NCBI RefSeq assembly: GCF_036345175.1
Contig: NZ_CP107780.1
Span: forward strand, 4,774,001 to 4,838,000
Source: Streptomyces sp. NBC_00576
GTDB taxonomy: Bacteria; Actinomycetota; Actinomycetes; Streptomycetales; Streptomycetaceae
Direction of reading: 5' to 3'
DNA: 64,000 bases
Positions within the stretch are counted from its first letter, which is position 1, and the number at the start of each line of letters is the position of its first letter. Positions 24,213-32,667 of this stretch are shown here, piece by piece. Made by a program: the position numbers and the translations under genes. Below the pieces are notes generated by a model, which saw nothing but the letters and a program-made list of their open reading frames with translations, searched no databases and had not been told where the DNA came from.

Positions 24213-25598
24213 TCACGCTGCCGCCCGCAGGTCCAGCCGCGCCCCGAACTCCCGGACCACCGGTTCCTCGCGGTACGGCTCCAGGCGCGCGTGGAGGTCG
24301 TCCAGGTACTCGGCGCCCCGGTTGGAGCGCAGGGTGCCGAGGAGATCCACCGCGCGCAGACCCGTGTGGCAGGCCTCCTCCACCTCGCGCTGCTGGACCT
24401 GTGCCGTGGCCAGCAGCACCAGCCCGATGGCCCGGCGCCGCGCCCGCGTCTCGGGGTGCCCGTCCAGCGACTCCTGCGCGCACCGCGCCGCCGCCTCGGC
24501 CTGGCCGAGGTCCCGGTGGCAGTGCGCCAACTCGTCGGCCAGGTACGCCCCGTCGAAGTGCGCGATCCACGCCGGGTCGTCCCCGGACTCCGGATCGGCC
24601 GCCTCCAGCGCGTTGACCGCGCGCCCCGACGCCAGCTGGGCCGCCCGCGCGTCGCCCATCAACGCGTGCCCGCGGGCCTCGGCCGCGTAGAACATCGACT
24701 CCGCGCGCGGGGTCACCCTGCCACGCGCCCCCTCCTGCGCCGCCCGCGCCAACTGCGCGATCTCCCGCGGGTTCCCGAGCTGCGCGGCGAGATGGCTCAT
24801 GGAGGCGGCGAGTACGTACCCTCCGTACCCCCGGTCCCCGGCTGCCTGGGCGAGCCGGAGCGCCTGGATGTAGTAGCGCTGGGCGAGACCGGGCTGGCCG
24901 GTGTCGACGGCCATGTACCCGGCGAGTTCCGTCAGCCGTGCGACGGCGGCGAAGAGATCACGCCCGACCGCCTCCCGGTACGAGCCCGCCAGCAGCCCGG
25001 AGACGACGCTGTTGAGGTAGTGCACGAGCACCGGACGCACATGTCCGCTGCCGTACTGGTGGTCCAGGTCCGTCAGTGCCTGCGTCATCGCGCGCACCGC
25101 CGCCACGTCCGACGGCCCCACGCGTGGCCCCGCCTGGCGCGACACCTGGGAGTCGGGGGACGAGATCAGCCAGTCGCGGCTGGGCTCCACGAGCGCGGAC
25201 GCGGCGACGGACGAACCGGAGAGGAAGTCCCGCCGGCCCACGTCACTGCGCCACAGCTCACACACCTGCTCGATGGCGCCGAGGACGGTCGGGGAGAACT
25301 GGAGTCCGACGCCCGAGGCGAGGTTCTTGCCGTTGGCCATGCCGATCTCGTCGATCGTGACCGTACGGCCGAGTTTGCGGCCGAGGGCCTCGGCGATGAT
25401 CGCGGGCGCCCGGCCCCGGGGCTGCTGTCCGCGCAGCCAACGGGCCACGGACGTCTTGTCGTACCGCAGATCGTGGCCGTGCTCCGCACCGCACATGTTG
25501 ACCCGGCGGGCCAGCCCGGCGTTCGAGCAGCCCGCTTCCTGGATGAGCGCCTGCAACCGTTCGTTCGGCTGCCGCGCGACGAGAGGCCTTGCGGCCAT
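24213..25598 (-). CDS. HTH-TPR regulator of the NsdA-like family (461 aa)
   Basis: The N-terminal 75 residues form an atypical helix-turn-helix (PNERLQALIQEAGCSNAGLA, YDKTSVARWLRGQQPRGR), and residues 90-460 are tetratricopeptide-like helices (LTELAGYMAVDTGQPGLAQR, ALRLAQAAGDRGYGGYVLAA). This matches the Streptomyces sporulation-associated and NsdA-type regulators, some of which repress antibiotic synthesis and differentiation. Start ATG at 25598 (MAARPLVARQ). Divergent from the prim-pol gene. Exact paralogue assignment needs a tree. Confidence 0.82.
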   Translation of the reverse strand: MAARPLVARQPNERLQALIQEAGCSNAGLARRVNMCGAEHGHDLRYDKTSVARWLRGQQPRGRAPAIIAEALGRKLGRTVTIDEIGMANGKNLASGVGLQFSPTVLGAIEQVCELWRSDVGRRDFLSGSSVAASALVEPSRDWLISSPDSQVSRQAGPRVGPSDVAAVRAMTQALTDLDHQYGSGHVRPVLVHYLNSVVSGLLAGSYREAVGRDLFAAVARLTELAGYMAVDTGQPGLAQRYYIQALRLAQAAGDRGYGGYVLAASMSHLAAQLGNPREIAQLARAAQEGARGRVTPRAESMFYAAEARGHALMGDARAAQLASGRAVNALEAADPESGDDPAWIAHFDGAYLADELAHCHRDLGQAEAAARCAQESLDGHPETRARRRAIGLVLLATAQVQQREVEEACHTGLRAVDLLGTLRSNRGAEYLDDLHARLEPYREEPVVREFGARLDLRAAA

Positions 25599-25938
25599 GG
25601 CGTACCCCCCTGTGGCTGCGGTGCCGTGCCCACGCACCGAGTTGACGTGTCTTCCGTGCCCGGAACCCCTTCCGTACGCGTCCTGACAGCGGACGAGTAC
25701 GGCGAAAAGATCCGGCCTTGAAGATCAATGCCCCGCAGACATGCCGACAATGCGAAGCATGTGAGGATTGCCGGGGTAAAGGCGGTTGCCCAGCCCCACC
25801 CCTGCCTACCCAGCCCCGCCCCGGATCCTCCTGCGCGCCCCCGCTCGTGCCTCCATGCGCCCCGGATGCGGAATCGATGCACCTCCCCCGCGCATGTGAC
25901 ATGCGTAACTCATGATTCCCACTAGAGTTGTCCTCATC
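25599..25938. promoter_or_regulatory. Divergent region between regulator and prim-pol genes
   Basis: The region is 340 bases. A short TTG-started frame at 25718 encodes a Cys-rich start (TCRQCEACEDCRGKGGC) but then low-complexity Pro, so I do not call it. The last 45 bases before the prim-pol start are AT-rich (GTGACATGCGTAACTCATGA) and probably hold its promoter. Confidence 0.4.
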
Positions 25939-26592
25939 GTGGAAGAGACCATCGCGGGCCCTGATGCTGCCCAAATCCCCAAGCAACGCGGCGAATCCCT
26001 CTTGGAAACCGCCGTCCGTTACGCCGAAGAACGCCACTGGGATGTGTTTCCCGGAACGTGGCTGGAAGCAGTCGACGGGGTGCAGCGCTGCTCCTGCGGC
26101 GACACAGCGTGCGCCCTGCCCGGCGCACACCCGTCGCAGCCCGACTGGGCGGCGCAGGCCACCGGCAGCGCGACCGTCGCGCGCCGGCTGTGGACCGAGC
26201 AGCCGACGGCGTCGATCCTGCTGCCGACCGGCCATACTTTCGACGCGATCGATGTGCCCGAGACGGCCGGGTTCCTCGCGCTGGCGCGCATGGAGCGGAT
26301 GGAACTGACGCTGGGGCCGGTGACGTTGACGCCGGATCGGCGGATGCGGTTCTTTGTGCTGCCGGGGGCGTCGGCGAAGGTGCCTGACCTTGTGCGCAAG
26401 TTGGGGTGGTCGCCTGCCTCGCTGGACCTGGTCGCGATGGGCGAGGGAGCGTATGTGGCTGCGCCGCCCACTCGGTACGGGACTCGGGGGGCTGTGCAGT
26501 GGGCCTGCCGGCCTACGCCTGCGAATCGGTGGCTGCCTGATGCGGAGGAGTTGATCTCGCCGCTCGCCTACGCCTGCGGGCGAGATCGGTAA
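25939..26592 (+). CDS. Bifunctional primase/polymerase N-terminal domain protein (217 aa)
   Basis: A stand-alone prim-pol-like domain: LLETAVRYAEERHWDVFPGT at the start, CSCGDTACALPGAHP (the Cys-rich motif of these proteins) at about 53-67, and then ASILLPTGHTFDAIDVPE with the acidic DAID pair at about 96-113. Streptomyces encode such proteins on the chromosome as well as on elements, without the helicase half. Whether this version is catalytically active cannot be judged. Start GTG at 25939 (VEETIAGPD). Confidence 0.85.
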   Translation: MEETIAGPDAAQIPKQRGESLLETAVRYAEERHWDVFPGTWLEAVDGVQRCSCGDTACALPGAHPSQPDWAAQATGSATVARRLWTEQPTASILLPTGHTFDAIDVPETAGFLALARMERMELTLGPVTLTPDRRMRFFVLPGASAKVPDLVRKLGWSPASLDLVAMGEGAYVAAPPTRYGTRGAVQWACRPTPANRWLPDAEELISPLAYACGRDR

Positions 26593-26640
26593 CTTTCGCG
26601 GTTTGGGGTGCCTGGAATGGTTGTTCGGCGGCTGCGGACC

Positions 26641-26752
26641 GGCTGTGGCTGGTCGCGCCCCGCGGCGGAGCCGCAGATCAGATACAGGCCCGCGCCCCTA
26701 AAAGCCTGCCGTGACCGCCCGTGGAAGTCCGCGCGCCCCTAAAAGGGCCGGC
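26641..26752. repeat. Dispersed intergenic repeat, copies B and C
   Basis: Copy B (26641-26703) reads GTGGCTGGTCGCGCCCCGCG..., then CAGGCCCGCGCCCCTAAAA and is nearly the exact reverse complement of copy A at 1477-1555. A truncated copy C (CGCGCGCCCCTAAAAGGGC) follows at 26729-26752. Fills the gap upstream of the ABC ATPase. Confidence 0.75.
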
Positions 26753-26822
26753 CGTTGCCCCCTGCAGAAGTGCGCGTCCCCGAAGAGCCAAAAGACAGAA
26801 GGTCTCGCCTAGGGTCTCTCGC

Positions 26823-27599
26823 ATGGTTGAAGGTGTCGCCGTGCGCGTACAGGGCCTCTGGAAGCGGTTTGGGCAGCAGGTTGCTGTTGCCGGGATCGAT
26901 CTGGAGTTGCCCGCGGGGAAGTTCGTCGGACTCGTCGGACCGAACGGGGCCGGGAAGACCACCACGCTGTCGATGGTGACCGGGCTGCTGCGGCCCGATC
27001 AGGGCACCGTGGAGGTCGTGGGGCACGACGTGTGGCGCGACCCGGTCGAGGTCAAGGCGCGCATCGGGGTGCTGCCCGAAGGGCTTCGGCTCTTCGAGCG
27101 GCTGTCCGGGCGTGAACTCCTCGCCTACTCGGGGCGGTTGCGTGGCCTGCCCGGCTTCGAGGTCGACAAGCGGGCCGCCCAGCTTCTCGAAGTCCTCGAT
27201 CTGGCCGGCGCCCAGCACAAGCTCGTCGTCGACTACTCGACCGGCATGCGCAAGAAGATCGGCCTCGCCGCCGCTCTCCTCCACAATCCCGAAGTCCTGT
27301 TCCTCGACGAGCCGTTCGAGGGCGTGGACCCGGTGTCGGCGCAGATCATCCGGGGTGTGCTGGAGCGGTACACGGCCTCCGGTGCCACCGTCGTCTTCTC
27401 CTCCCACGTCATGGAGCTGGTCGAGTCGCTCTGCGACTGGGTCGCCGTGATGGCGGCCGGGCGTATCCGGGCGCACGGCCCGCTGGCCGAGGTGCGGGGC
27501 GACGCGCCCTCCCTGCAGCAGGCGTTCCTCGAACTCGTCGGCGCCGGCGGGCGCGACCACGGGTCCCACCTCGACTGGCTGGGCGGCGGCGCCCGATGA
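26823..27599 (+). CDS. ABC transporter ATP-binding protein (258 aa)
   Basis: Walker A GPNGAGKTT at about 43-51, signature YSTGMRKKIGLAAAL at about 138-152, Walker B VLFLDEPFEGVDP at about 159-171 and the switch His in FSSHVMELVE at about 197 are all present, so it is an active ATPase of the DRA/CcmA exporter type. Start ATG at 26823 (MVEGVAVRVQ). The last four bases (ATGA) are shared with the permease gene. Confidence 0.93.
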   Translation: MVEGVAVRVQGLWKRFGQQVAVAGIDLELPAGKFVGLVGPNGAGKTTTLSMVTGLLRPDQGTVEVVGHDVWRDPVEVKARIGVLPEGLRLFERLSGRELLAYSGRLRGLPGFEVDKRAAQLLEVLDLAGAQHKLVVDYSTGMRKKIGLAAALLHNPEVLFLDEPFEGVDPVSAQIIRGVLERYTASGATVVFSSHVMELVESLCDWVAVMAAGRIRAHGPLAEVRGDAPSLQQAFLELVGAGGRDHGSHLDWLGGGAR

Positions 27600-29209
27600 G
27601 TGCAGAAGGGGTGGGCACAGCGACCTCGATCACACCAGTCGTCGTACGGCTGAAGCTGTCGCTGCTGCGCAACGGGCTGCGGCAGTCGGCGGGGCGGCGG
27701 GCCGTGTACGTCGTCTCGCTGGTCGTCGTGCTGCTGCTCGCCGCGACCCAGCTTCTCGGGCTGATCGCCCTGCGCGGCAACGAGCACGCCGCGTCCGTCA
27801 CCGTCATACTCCTCGCGGTCATGGCGCTGGGCTGGGCCGTCATGCCGCTGTTCTTTCCCAGCGGCGACGAGACCCTCGACCCGACCCGGCTGGTGATGCT
27901 CCCGCTGCGCCCCCGGCCGCTGGTCCGGGCGCTGCTCGCGGCCTCCCTCGTCGGCATAGGGCCGCTGTTCACGCTGTCCCTGCTCGTCGGGTCGGTGATC
28001 TCCCTGGCGCACGGCGGAGCGGCGTTCGTCGTGTCGCTCGTCGCCGTCCCCCTCGCCCTGCTCGTCTGCGTGGCGCTCGCGCGGGCCGTCGCCGCCGCCA
28101 ACATCCGGTTGCTCAGCAGCCGTAAGGGGCGCGATCTCGCCGTACTCAGCGGGCTGGTCATCGCGGTCGGGGCGCAGCTCGTCAACTTCGGTGTGCAGCA
28201 GATCGGTTCGGCCGGGCTCGGTCAACTCGACCCGGTCGCCGATGTGTTGGCGTGGGTGCCGCCCGCTTCCGCCGTCGGGGCGGTGGACGCGGTGAGTGAG
28301 GGGTCGTACGGGGTTGCGGCCGCCCAACTCTCGCTCAGCGCGGGCGCGTTGGTGTTGCTGCTTGGGGCCTGGTCGCGGACCCTCACCCGGCTGATGACCT
28401 CTCCCGACGGGTCCACTCTCCAGGTCGACGAGCCTTCCGGCACTCGGGAGCGGACGGCCGGCGGACTCGCGCGGCTGCTGCCGGGCGGGCGCACCGGGAC
28501 CGTCATGGAACGGAGTCTGCGGTATGCGTGGCGCGACCCCAAGACCAAGGCCGCGTGGGTGACTTCACTCGCGATCGGGCTGATCGTGCCGGTGTTCAAC
28601 GCGATGCAGGGCACCGGCTCGATCTACTTCGCCTGCTTCGCGGCCGGGATGCTCGGCATCCAGATGTACAACCAGTTCGGCCAGGACACCTCCGCCTTCT
28701 GGATGGTCGCGATGACGATCTCGTCCACCCGCGACGCGTACGTCGAACTGCGCGGCCGAGCACTGGCGTTGCTGGTGGTCAGCCTGCCGTACGCCACCCT
28801 CGTGGTCGTTCTCACCACCGCGCTGCTCGACGACTGGGCCACGCTGCCGGAGGCTCTTGGGCTGTCCCTGGCACTGCTGGGGGCGATGCTGGCGGCCGGG
28901 GCCTGGTCGTCGGCCAGGTTCCCGTACTCGATCCCGCAGGAGGGCTACAAGAACGTCGCCCCCGGACAGTCCGGGCTCGCCACGATCGCCATTTTCGGCG
29001 GCATGGTCGGGGCCGCCCTGCTGTGCTCCCCGGTCATCGCCGCCACCATCTGGCTGAACGTCGACTCGGGCGGCGACCGGTGGACCTGGCTGCTGCTGCC
29101 GGCCGGCGCCGGATACGGCGCCCTGCTCACCCTGCTCGGACTGCGGCTCGCCGCCCCGCGCACGGCACGCAGGCTGCCGGAGATCCTGGCGGCGGTCAGC
29201 AAGGGCTGA
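27596..29209 (+). CDS. ABC transporter permease (537 aa)
   Basis: About 12 hydrophobic helices are visible, among them VYVVSLVVVLLLAATQLLGL near residue 38, ILLAVMALGWAVMPLFF near 72, LFTLSLLVGSVISLAHGGAA near 126 and the C-terminal AGYGALLTLLGLRLAA. Polar loops of low complexity separate the two six-helix halves. Together with the ATPase it forms a simple exporter; cargo unknown. ATGA overlap guarantees equal synthesis. Confidence 0.9.
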   Translation: MSAEGVGTATSITPVVVRLKLSLLRNGLRQSAGRRAVYVVSLVVVLLLAATQLLGLIALRGNEHAASVTVILLAVMALGWAVMPLFFPSGDETLDPTRLVMLPLRPRPLVRALLAASLVGIGPLFTLSLLVGSVISLAHGGAAFVVSLVAVPLALLVCVALARAVAAANIRLLSSRKGRDLAVLSGLVIAVGAQLVNFGVQQIGSAGLGQLDPVADVLAWVPPASAVGAVDAVSEGSYGVAAAQLSLSAGALVLLLGAWSRTLTRLMTSPDGSTLQVDEPSGTRERTAGGLARLLPGGRTGTVMERSLRYAWRDPKTKAAWVTSLAIGLIVPVFNAMQGTGSIYFACFAAGMLGIQMYNQFGQDTSAFWMVAMTISSTRDAYVELRGRALALLVVSLPYATLVVVLTTALLDDWATLPEALGLSLALLGAMLAAGAWSSARFPYSIPQEGYKNVAPGQSGLATIAIFGGMVGAALLCSPVIAATIWLNVDSGGDRWTWLLLPAGAGYGALLTLLGLRLAAPRTARRLPEILAAVSKG

Positions 29210-29292
29210 ACTTGCCTACGGCATGGGGTGTTTGGCCTGCCAATCGCGGGGAGTGAGAGGGGACGGCATCTTTTCAGGGGGGGAGCCTGCGC

Positions 29293-30108
29293 ATGGCCAG
29301 ATGGTTCGGCAGATCCAAGTCCAGGAGCTACGACAAGGCCGGGTCCGCTGCGGAGTCCGATCACCTCGAACCCCTCGGTGTCTCCGACGACCTGCGGCTG
29401 GCGTACGGCCGTACCGGCGACCCGAAGCTGCTGCGCGGCTCGCTGCAGGCCGCCGAACTGGCCGTGGAGGTCTACCCGGTCGACGACGTCCGCCACGCCG
29501 CCGCGCTCTCCTCGCTGTGCACGCTGCACCGGCTGAGCTGGGAACGCGACCACTCCGCCGCCGATCTGGTCAAGGCCATCGACTACGGCCGCCAGGCCGT
29601 CGACAAGTCCCCGCCCGGCGACACGGAACTCCCCCGGCACATGTCCTCCCTGGCCACCGCCCTCCAGGAGGCCTACGACAGGACGGAGGACGAGGAGGCC
29701 ATAGACGAGGCCATCACCCTCTACCGCGGCTGTCTGGCCCTCATGCCGGCAGGCAGCGGTGCCAGGCAGGGCGAACAGCGCGTCGGCCAGGAGTCGAATC
29801 TCGCCAACTCCCTGCTCCGCAAAGGGCGTGTCAGCGGCGACAGCGACGTCCTGAACGAGGCCGCCGAACACGCCCACGCCGCACTGCGCGACACCCCGGA
29901 CGACCATCCGATGCACGCGGTGCGCCTCGTCGACCTCGGCGGTGTGCTCCTCGGGCTCGTCCAGAACGGCCATCCGGAACACCTCGACGGCGCGCAGGAC
30001 ATGTACGCGCGCGGACTGCGGGAGCTCCCGGCCGGCCACCCCGCACGCGCCGGCGCGCAGCAGACACTCGCCATGATCACAGGCCTGCGCGAGCAGTCCG
30101 GGAACTGA
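29293..30108 (+). CDS. Tetratricopeptide-like helical protein (271 aa)
   Basis: Begins MARWFGRSKSRSYDKAG, then repeated helix pairs such as AAALSSLCTLHRLSWERDHS, MSSLATALQEAYDRTEDEEA and NLANSLLRKGRVSGDSDVLN, the pattern of TPR/CHAT-associated repeat proteins of actinomycetes. No caspase-like or kinase domain is attached. Upstream GGGGGGAG is a strong ribosome site. Possibly a scaffold; partner not evident. Confidence 0.75.
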   Translation: MARWFGRSKSRSYDKAGSAAESDHLEPLGVSDDLRLAYGRTGDPKLLRGSLQAAELAVEVYPVDDVRHAAALSSLCTLHRLSWERDHSAADLVKAIDYGRQAVDKSPPGDTELPRHMSSLATALQEAYDRTEDEEAIDEAITLYRGCLALMPAGSGARQGEQRVGQESNLANSLLRKGRVSGDSDVLNEAAEHAHAALRDTPDDHPMHAVRLVDLGGVLLGLVQNGHPEHLDGAQDMYARGLRELPAGHPARAGAQQTLAMITGLREQSGN

Positions 30109-30180
30109 CCGTTCCACGAGGCCCGCCGCTGGTGCCTCCTCGCGGTGACGGGAGGAAACGGAAGCGGTAATGAAGTCGGC

Positions 30181-30256
30181 CGCGCCCCGCGCCCCTCAGG
30201 GACGCGAAGAACCGCGCGACAAGCCCCCACCGGCCCACAGCCGAAGAACCGCCGAC
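30181..30256. repeat. Dispersed intergenic repeat, copy D
   Basis: CGCGCCCCGCGCCCCTCAGG..., then ACCGCGCGACAAGCCCCCAC. It shares the GCGCCCCTnA core and the CGCGCGACaAGCC segment with the family and lies between convergent genes. Confidence 0.65.
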
Positions 30257-30267
30257 CCAGCGGAGCG

Positions 30268-31161
30268 CTACCGCGTAAGTACGCCGTCCAGGAACGGTTC
30301 GATCGCTGCGCGCCAGGCCTCCGGCTGGTCGTAGTGCACGAGGTGGCCGGCGTCGGCCACCTCCGCGTACTCGCCCCTCGGCAGGACGCGGACCATCTCC
30401 TGCGCCTCCGCCCGGCCCAGCTCGCCGTCCAGGCCGCGCACGACGAGGGCCGGACACTGGACCTGCGTCAGCTCCTCCCAGTGCGCGTCGTACACCCAGG
30501 TCTCCCGGGACTTGAGCATCTGCTCCGGTTCGAAGACGGGGCGCCAGCCGTCGGGGGACTCCTGCATCACCTCGGCGTAGAACTCGCCGCGCGAGGGACT
30601 GGGGCGCTCCACCCAGGGGTCGTCCTCGCCGAACCACTTGCGTACGTCGGCGAGGGTGGCGAAGGGGGCGGGCCAGGCCTTGAACCAGTCCTCCCACTCG
30701 CGCTGGGAGGCCGCGCCCAGCGCCGAGGCCCGCATGTCGCAGATGATCAGGCCGCGCACCAGGTCGGGGCGTTTCGCGGCGAGCTGCCAGGCCGTCAGGG
30801 CGCCCATGGCGTGGCCGATGAGGACCACCGGGCCGAGGTCCAGCTGTTCGACCGCCGCCTCGGCGTCCTCGACGTACGCCTCGCGGGTGTAGATGTTGCC
30901 GGACGGACGGTCGCTCTGGCCGTGGCCCCGCTGGTCGAGTGCGACGGCCCGGTGCCGCTCGCCCAGCCAGCGGGCGGCGGACGCCCAGTGCGAGGCACGG
31001 CCCATGAGCCCGTGCAGTAACAGCACGCCGGGTGCCCGGTCGGGTGCTCCGACCCGGGCCTCTCCCTCACCGGTTTTGGGAGGGTCGGCGAACTCCCAGG
31101 CGGCAAGTCGTACGCCGCCTGCTCCGGTCACATCGATACGCCGCGCCACAGGTCCTGGCAC
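30268..31161 (-). CDS. Alpha/beta hydrolase fold protein with Ser-to-Ala nucleophile (297 aa)
   Basis: A typical alpha/beta hydrolase: LLLHGLMGRASHW oxyanion region at about 46-58, ALDQRGHGQSDRP at about 74-86, the nucleophile elbow, an acid segment VVRGLDGEL, and GHLVHYDQPEAW with the expected late His. The elbow reads IGHAMGALTAW at about 113-123: the expected GHSMG Ser is Ala (codon GCC). Either it is a non-hydrolytic member or the sequence differs from its ancestor by one codon. Order next to dmdR1 is as in S. coelicolor by memory. Confidence 0.85.
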   Translation of the reverse strand: MPGPVARRIDVTGAGGVRLAAWEFADPPKTGEGEARVGAPDRAPGVLLLHGLMGRASHWASAARWLGERHRAVALDQRGHGQSDRPSGNIYTREAYVEDAEAAVEQLDLGPVVLIGHAMGALTAWQLAAKRPDLVRGLIICDMRASALGAASQREWEDWFKAWPAPFATLADVRKWFGEDDPWVERPSPSRGEFYAEVMQESPDGWRPVFEPEQMLKSRETWVYDAHWEELTQVQCPALVVRGLDGELGRAEAQEMVRVLPRGEYAEVADAGHLVHYDQPEAWRAAIEPFLDGVLTR

Positions 31162-31241
31162 CCCCCTAGCTATCGAAGATTCCTCTGTCGGTCACTGGTT
31201 CGTACAGCGTGCGCCCCTCGCTCGCTGTCACCCACAGATTA

Positions 31242-31257
31242 TCGAATGGCTATTCGA
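31242..31257. promoter_or_regulatory. TCGAAT-N4-ATTCGA palindrome upstream of the hydrolase
   Basis: Perfect six-base arms around GGCT in an AT-rich pocket (TTATCGAATGGCTATTCGAA). On the minus strand it overlaps a GATAAT-like -10, so it could be the operator of the hydrolase promoter. The shape is close to the actinobacterial LexA box TCGAAC-N4-GTTCGA but the inner bases differ. Confidence 0.55.
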
Positions 31258-31347
31258 AAATACGGTCTCCGGCCGCAACACCCCTCGTTCGAGTGACCCC
31301 GCCCAAGGAATGATCCGCGTGGCCGGGGGGAGATCTTCTGCGGGAGG

Positions 31348-31451
31348 CGGACCGCTCGGGGAAAACGGTCCGAAGGGGATGACCCTGGGAGCTCGGGGCT
31401 CCGGGTCAGCACAGGGGAGGACAGGCCCCGGCGCCACTTGGCGCCGGGGCC
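31348..31451. ncRNA. Three consecutive hairpins: structured RNA candidate
   Basis: Between the hydrolase start and the dmdR1 stop lie, in order: CGGACCG / CGGTCCG (31348-31354 and 31366-31372), GACCC-GGAGC / GCTCC-GGGTC (31381-31407), and a perfect 12-bp stem GGCCCCGGCGCC / GGCGCCGGGGCC with an ACTT loop (31424-31451). The last is a strong terminator for whichever strand is transcribed. No ORF accounts for it, so a small RNA or a long structured 5' leader or 3' trailer is suggested. I cannot match it to a named RNA family. Confidence 0.45.
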
Positions 31452-31703
31452 CTCTTCACATCTGCGGCACATCCTCACGCTCCCCCTCCCCGCCGGGCAC
31501 CACCACTGCCGCACCCGGTCAAGAGCCCCTCAAGTCATATGCCTCTCGCGACAGCGTGGCATGCGCAGCGGCGCAGCGCTGCGATTCCGCACACTGAATC
31601 TTGGATTGGCGCCCTGGCACGGCACGGACCCCAGGACACGGCAAGTTCCTCCTCGGTCACAGGAGTTGACGGTGCGCCGATCGGTACCGCGACGGGGGCC
31701 GGG

Positions 31704-32396
31704 TCAGCGCTTCGCCACGAACACGTGCGAGGCCACGCCCGCCTCCAGCTCGGCCGCCTCGCCGCCACTGCCGACCAGCACCCCGCCGGCCGCCTCCGTC
31801 ACGCTCACCACCGAACCGGGCTGCACACCCGCGCGACGCAGCGTGTACATCAGCTGCGCGTCCGTCTGGATGGGCTCGCCGATCCGCCGTACGACGACCG
31901 TCTTACCGTCGACACCGGGATCGAGGTCGGCCAGCGAGACCATGCCCTCGTCCAGGAACGGGTCCGCGCCGTCCTTCTCGCCCAGCTCCTCCAGGCCCGG
32001 GATCGGGTTGCCGTACGGCGACTCGGTGGGGTGACGCAGGAGTTCGAGGACCCGGCGCTCGACAGCCTCGCTCATCACATGCTCCCAGCGACACGCCTCC
32101 GCGTGGACCTGCTCCCACTCCAGGCCGATCACATCGACGAGCAGACACTCCGCGAGGCGGTGCTTGCGCATGACGCGGATGGCGAGGCGGCGGCCCTCGT
32201 CGGTGAGCTCCAGGTGCCGGTCACTGGCGACCGCGACCAGACCGTCACGCTCCATCCGGGCTACGGTCTGGCTGACTGTCGGGCCGCTCTGGTCCAGCCG
32301 CTCGGCGATCCGGGCGCGCATGGGGACCACACCTTCCTCCTCCAGCTCGAGGATGGTGCGGAGATACATCTCCGTCGTATCGATCAGTCCGGACAT
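31704..32396 (-). CDS. dmdR1: Iron-dependent repressor of the DtxR family (230 aa)
   Basis: DtxR/IdeR-type Fe2+ repressor of siderophore and iron-uptake genes. All metal ligands fall at the same numbers as in DtxR: site 2 Met10, Cys102, Glu105, His106; site 1 His79, Glu83, His98. HTH at about 27-50 (ARIAERLDQSGPTVSQTV), dimer domain to about 140, and a C-terminal SH3-like FeoA domain (GSVVSVTEAAGGVLVGSGGE). The length of 230 equals S. coelicolor DmdR1, where an antisense gene (adm) overlaps; the opposite strand is open here too. Confidence 0.93.
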   Translation of the reverse strand: MSGLIDTTEMYLRTILELEEEGVVPMRARIAERLDQSGPTVSQTVARMERDGLVAVASDRHLELTDEGRRLAIRVMRKHRLAECLLVDVIGLEWEQVHAEACRWEHVMSEAVERRVLELLRHPTESPYGNPIPGLEELGEKDGADPFLDEGMVSLADLDPGVDGKTVVVRRIGEPIQTDAQLMYTLRRAGVQPGSVVSVTEAAGGVLVGSGGEAAELEAGVASHVFVAKR

Positions 32397-32667
32397 TCGT
32401 GCCCCTTGATGAGATGTGCCGGAGGCTCGACGGCTCCGGCGCGTGCGCTGGCCCTGGCTTCAATTCTGACGCATACCACTGACAACCGTGCCGCCGCGTC
32501 GCAACCACACGGTTACGGATCCCCACGGCCGGGTACACAGCACGTTTCACCCGAGGGTACGGCGAGGGACGCGGTAACGGCTGCGGCGCTGTTGACAGGG
32601 CACTGGTCCAGACCTCACCGTGATCGGCGACACGGACCGATACGCCGACCTCCCGAAGGGCTTACCG

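Noticed and set aside
25718..25915. 65-codon Cys-rich frame (CRQCEACEDCRGKGGC)
   Set aside because: TTG start, no ribosome site, and the rest is Pro-rich filler; likely chance in GC-rich DNA.
31242..31257. LexA box
   Set aside because: The palindrome TCGAAT-N4-ATTCGA differs from the TCGAAC-N4-GTTCGA consensus at the inner bases and no SOS gene is adjacent, so it is listed only as an unassigned palindrome.
31348..31451. Assignment to a named RNA family such as 6C RNA
   Set aside because: The stem loops have runs of C on the minus strand but I could not match the required loop pattern; left as an unnamed candidate.
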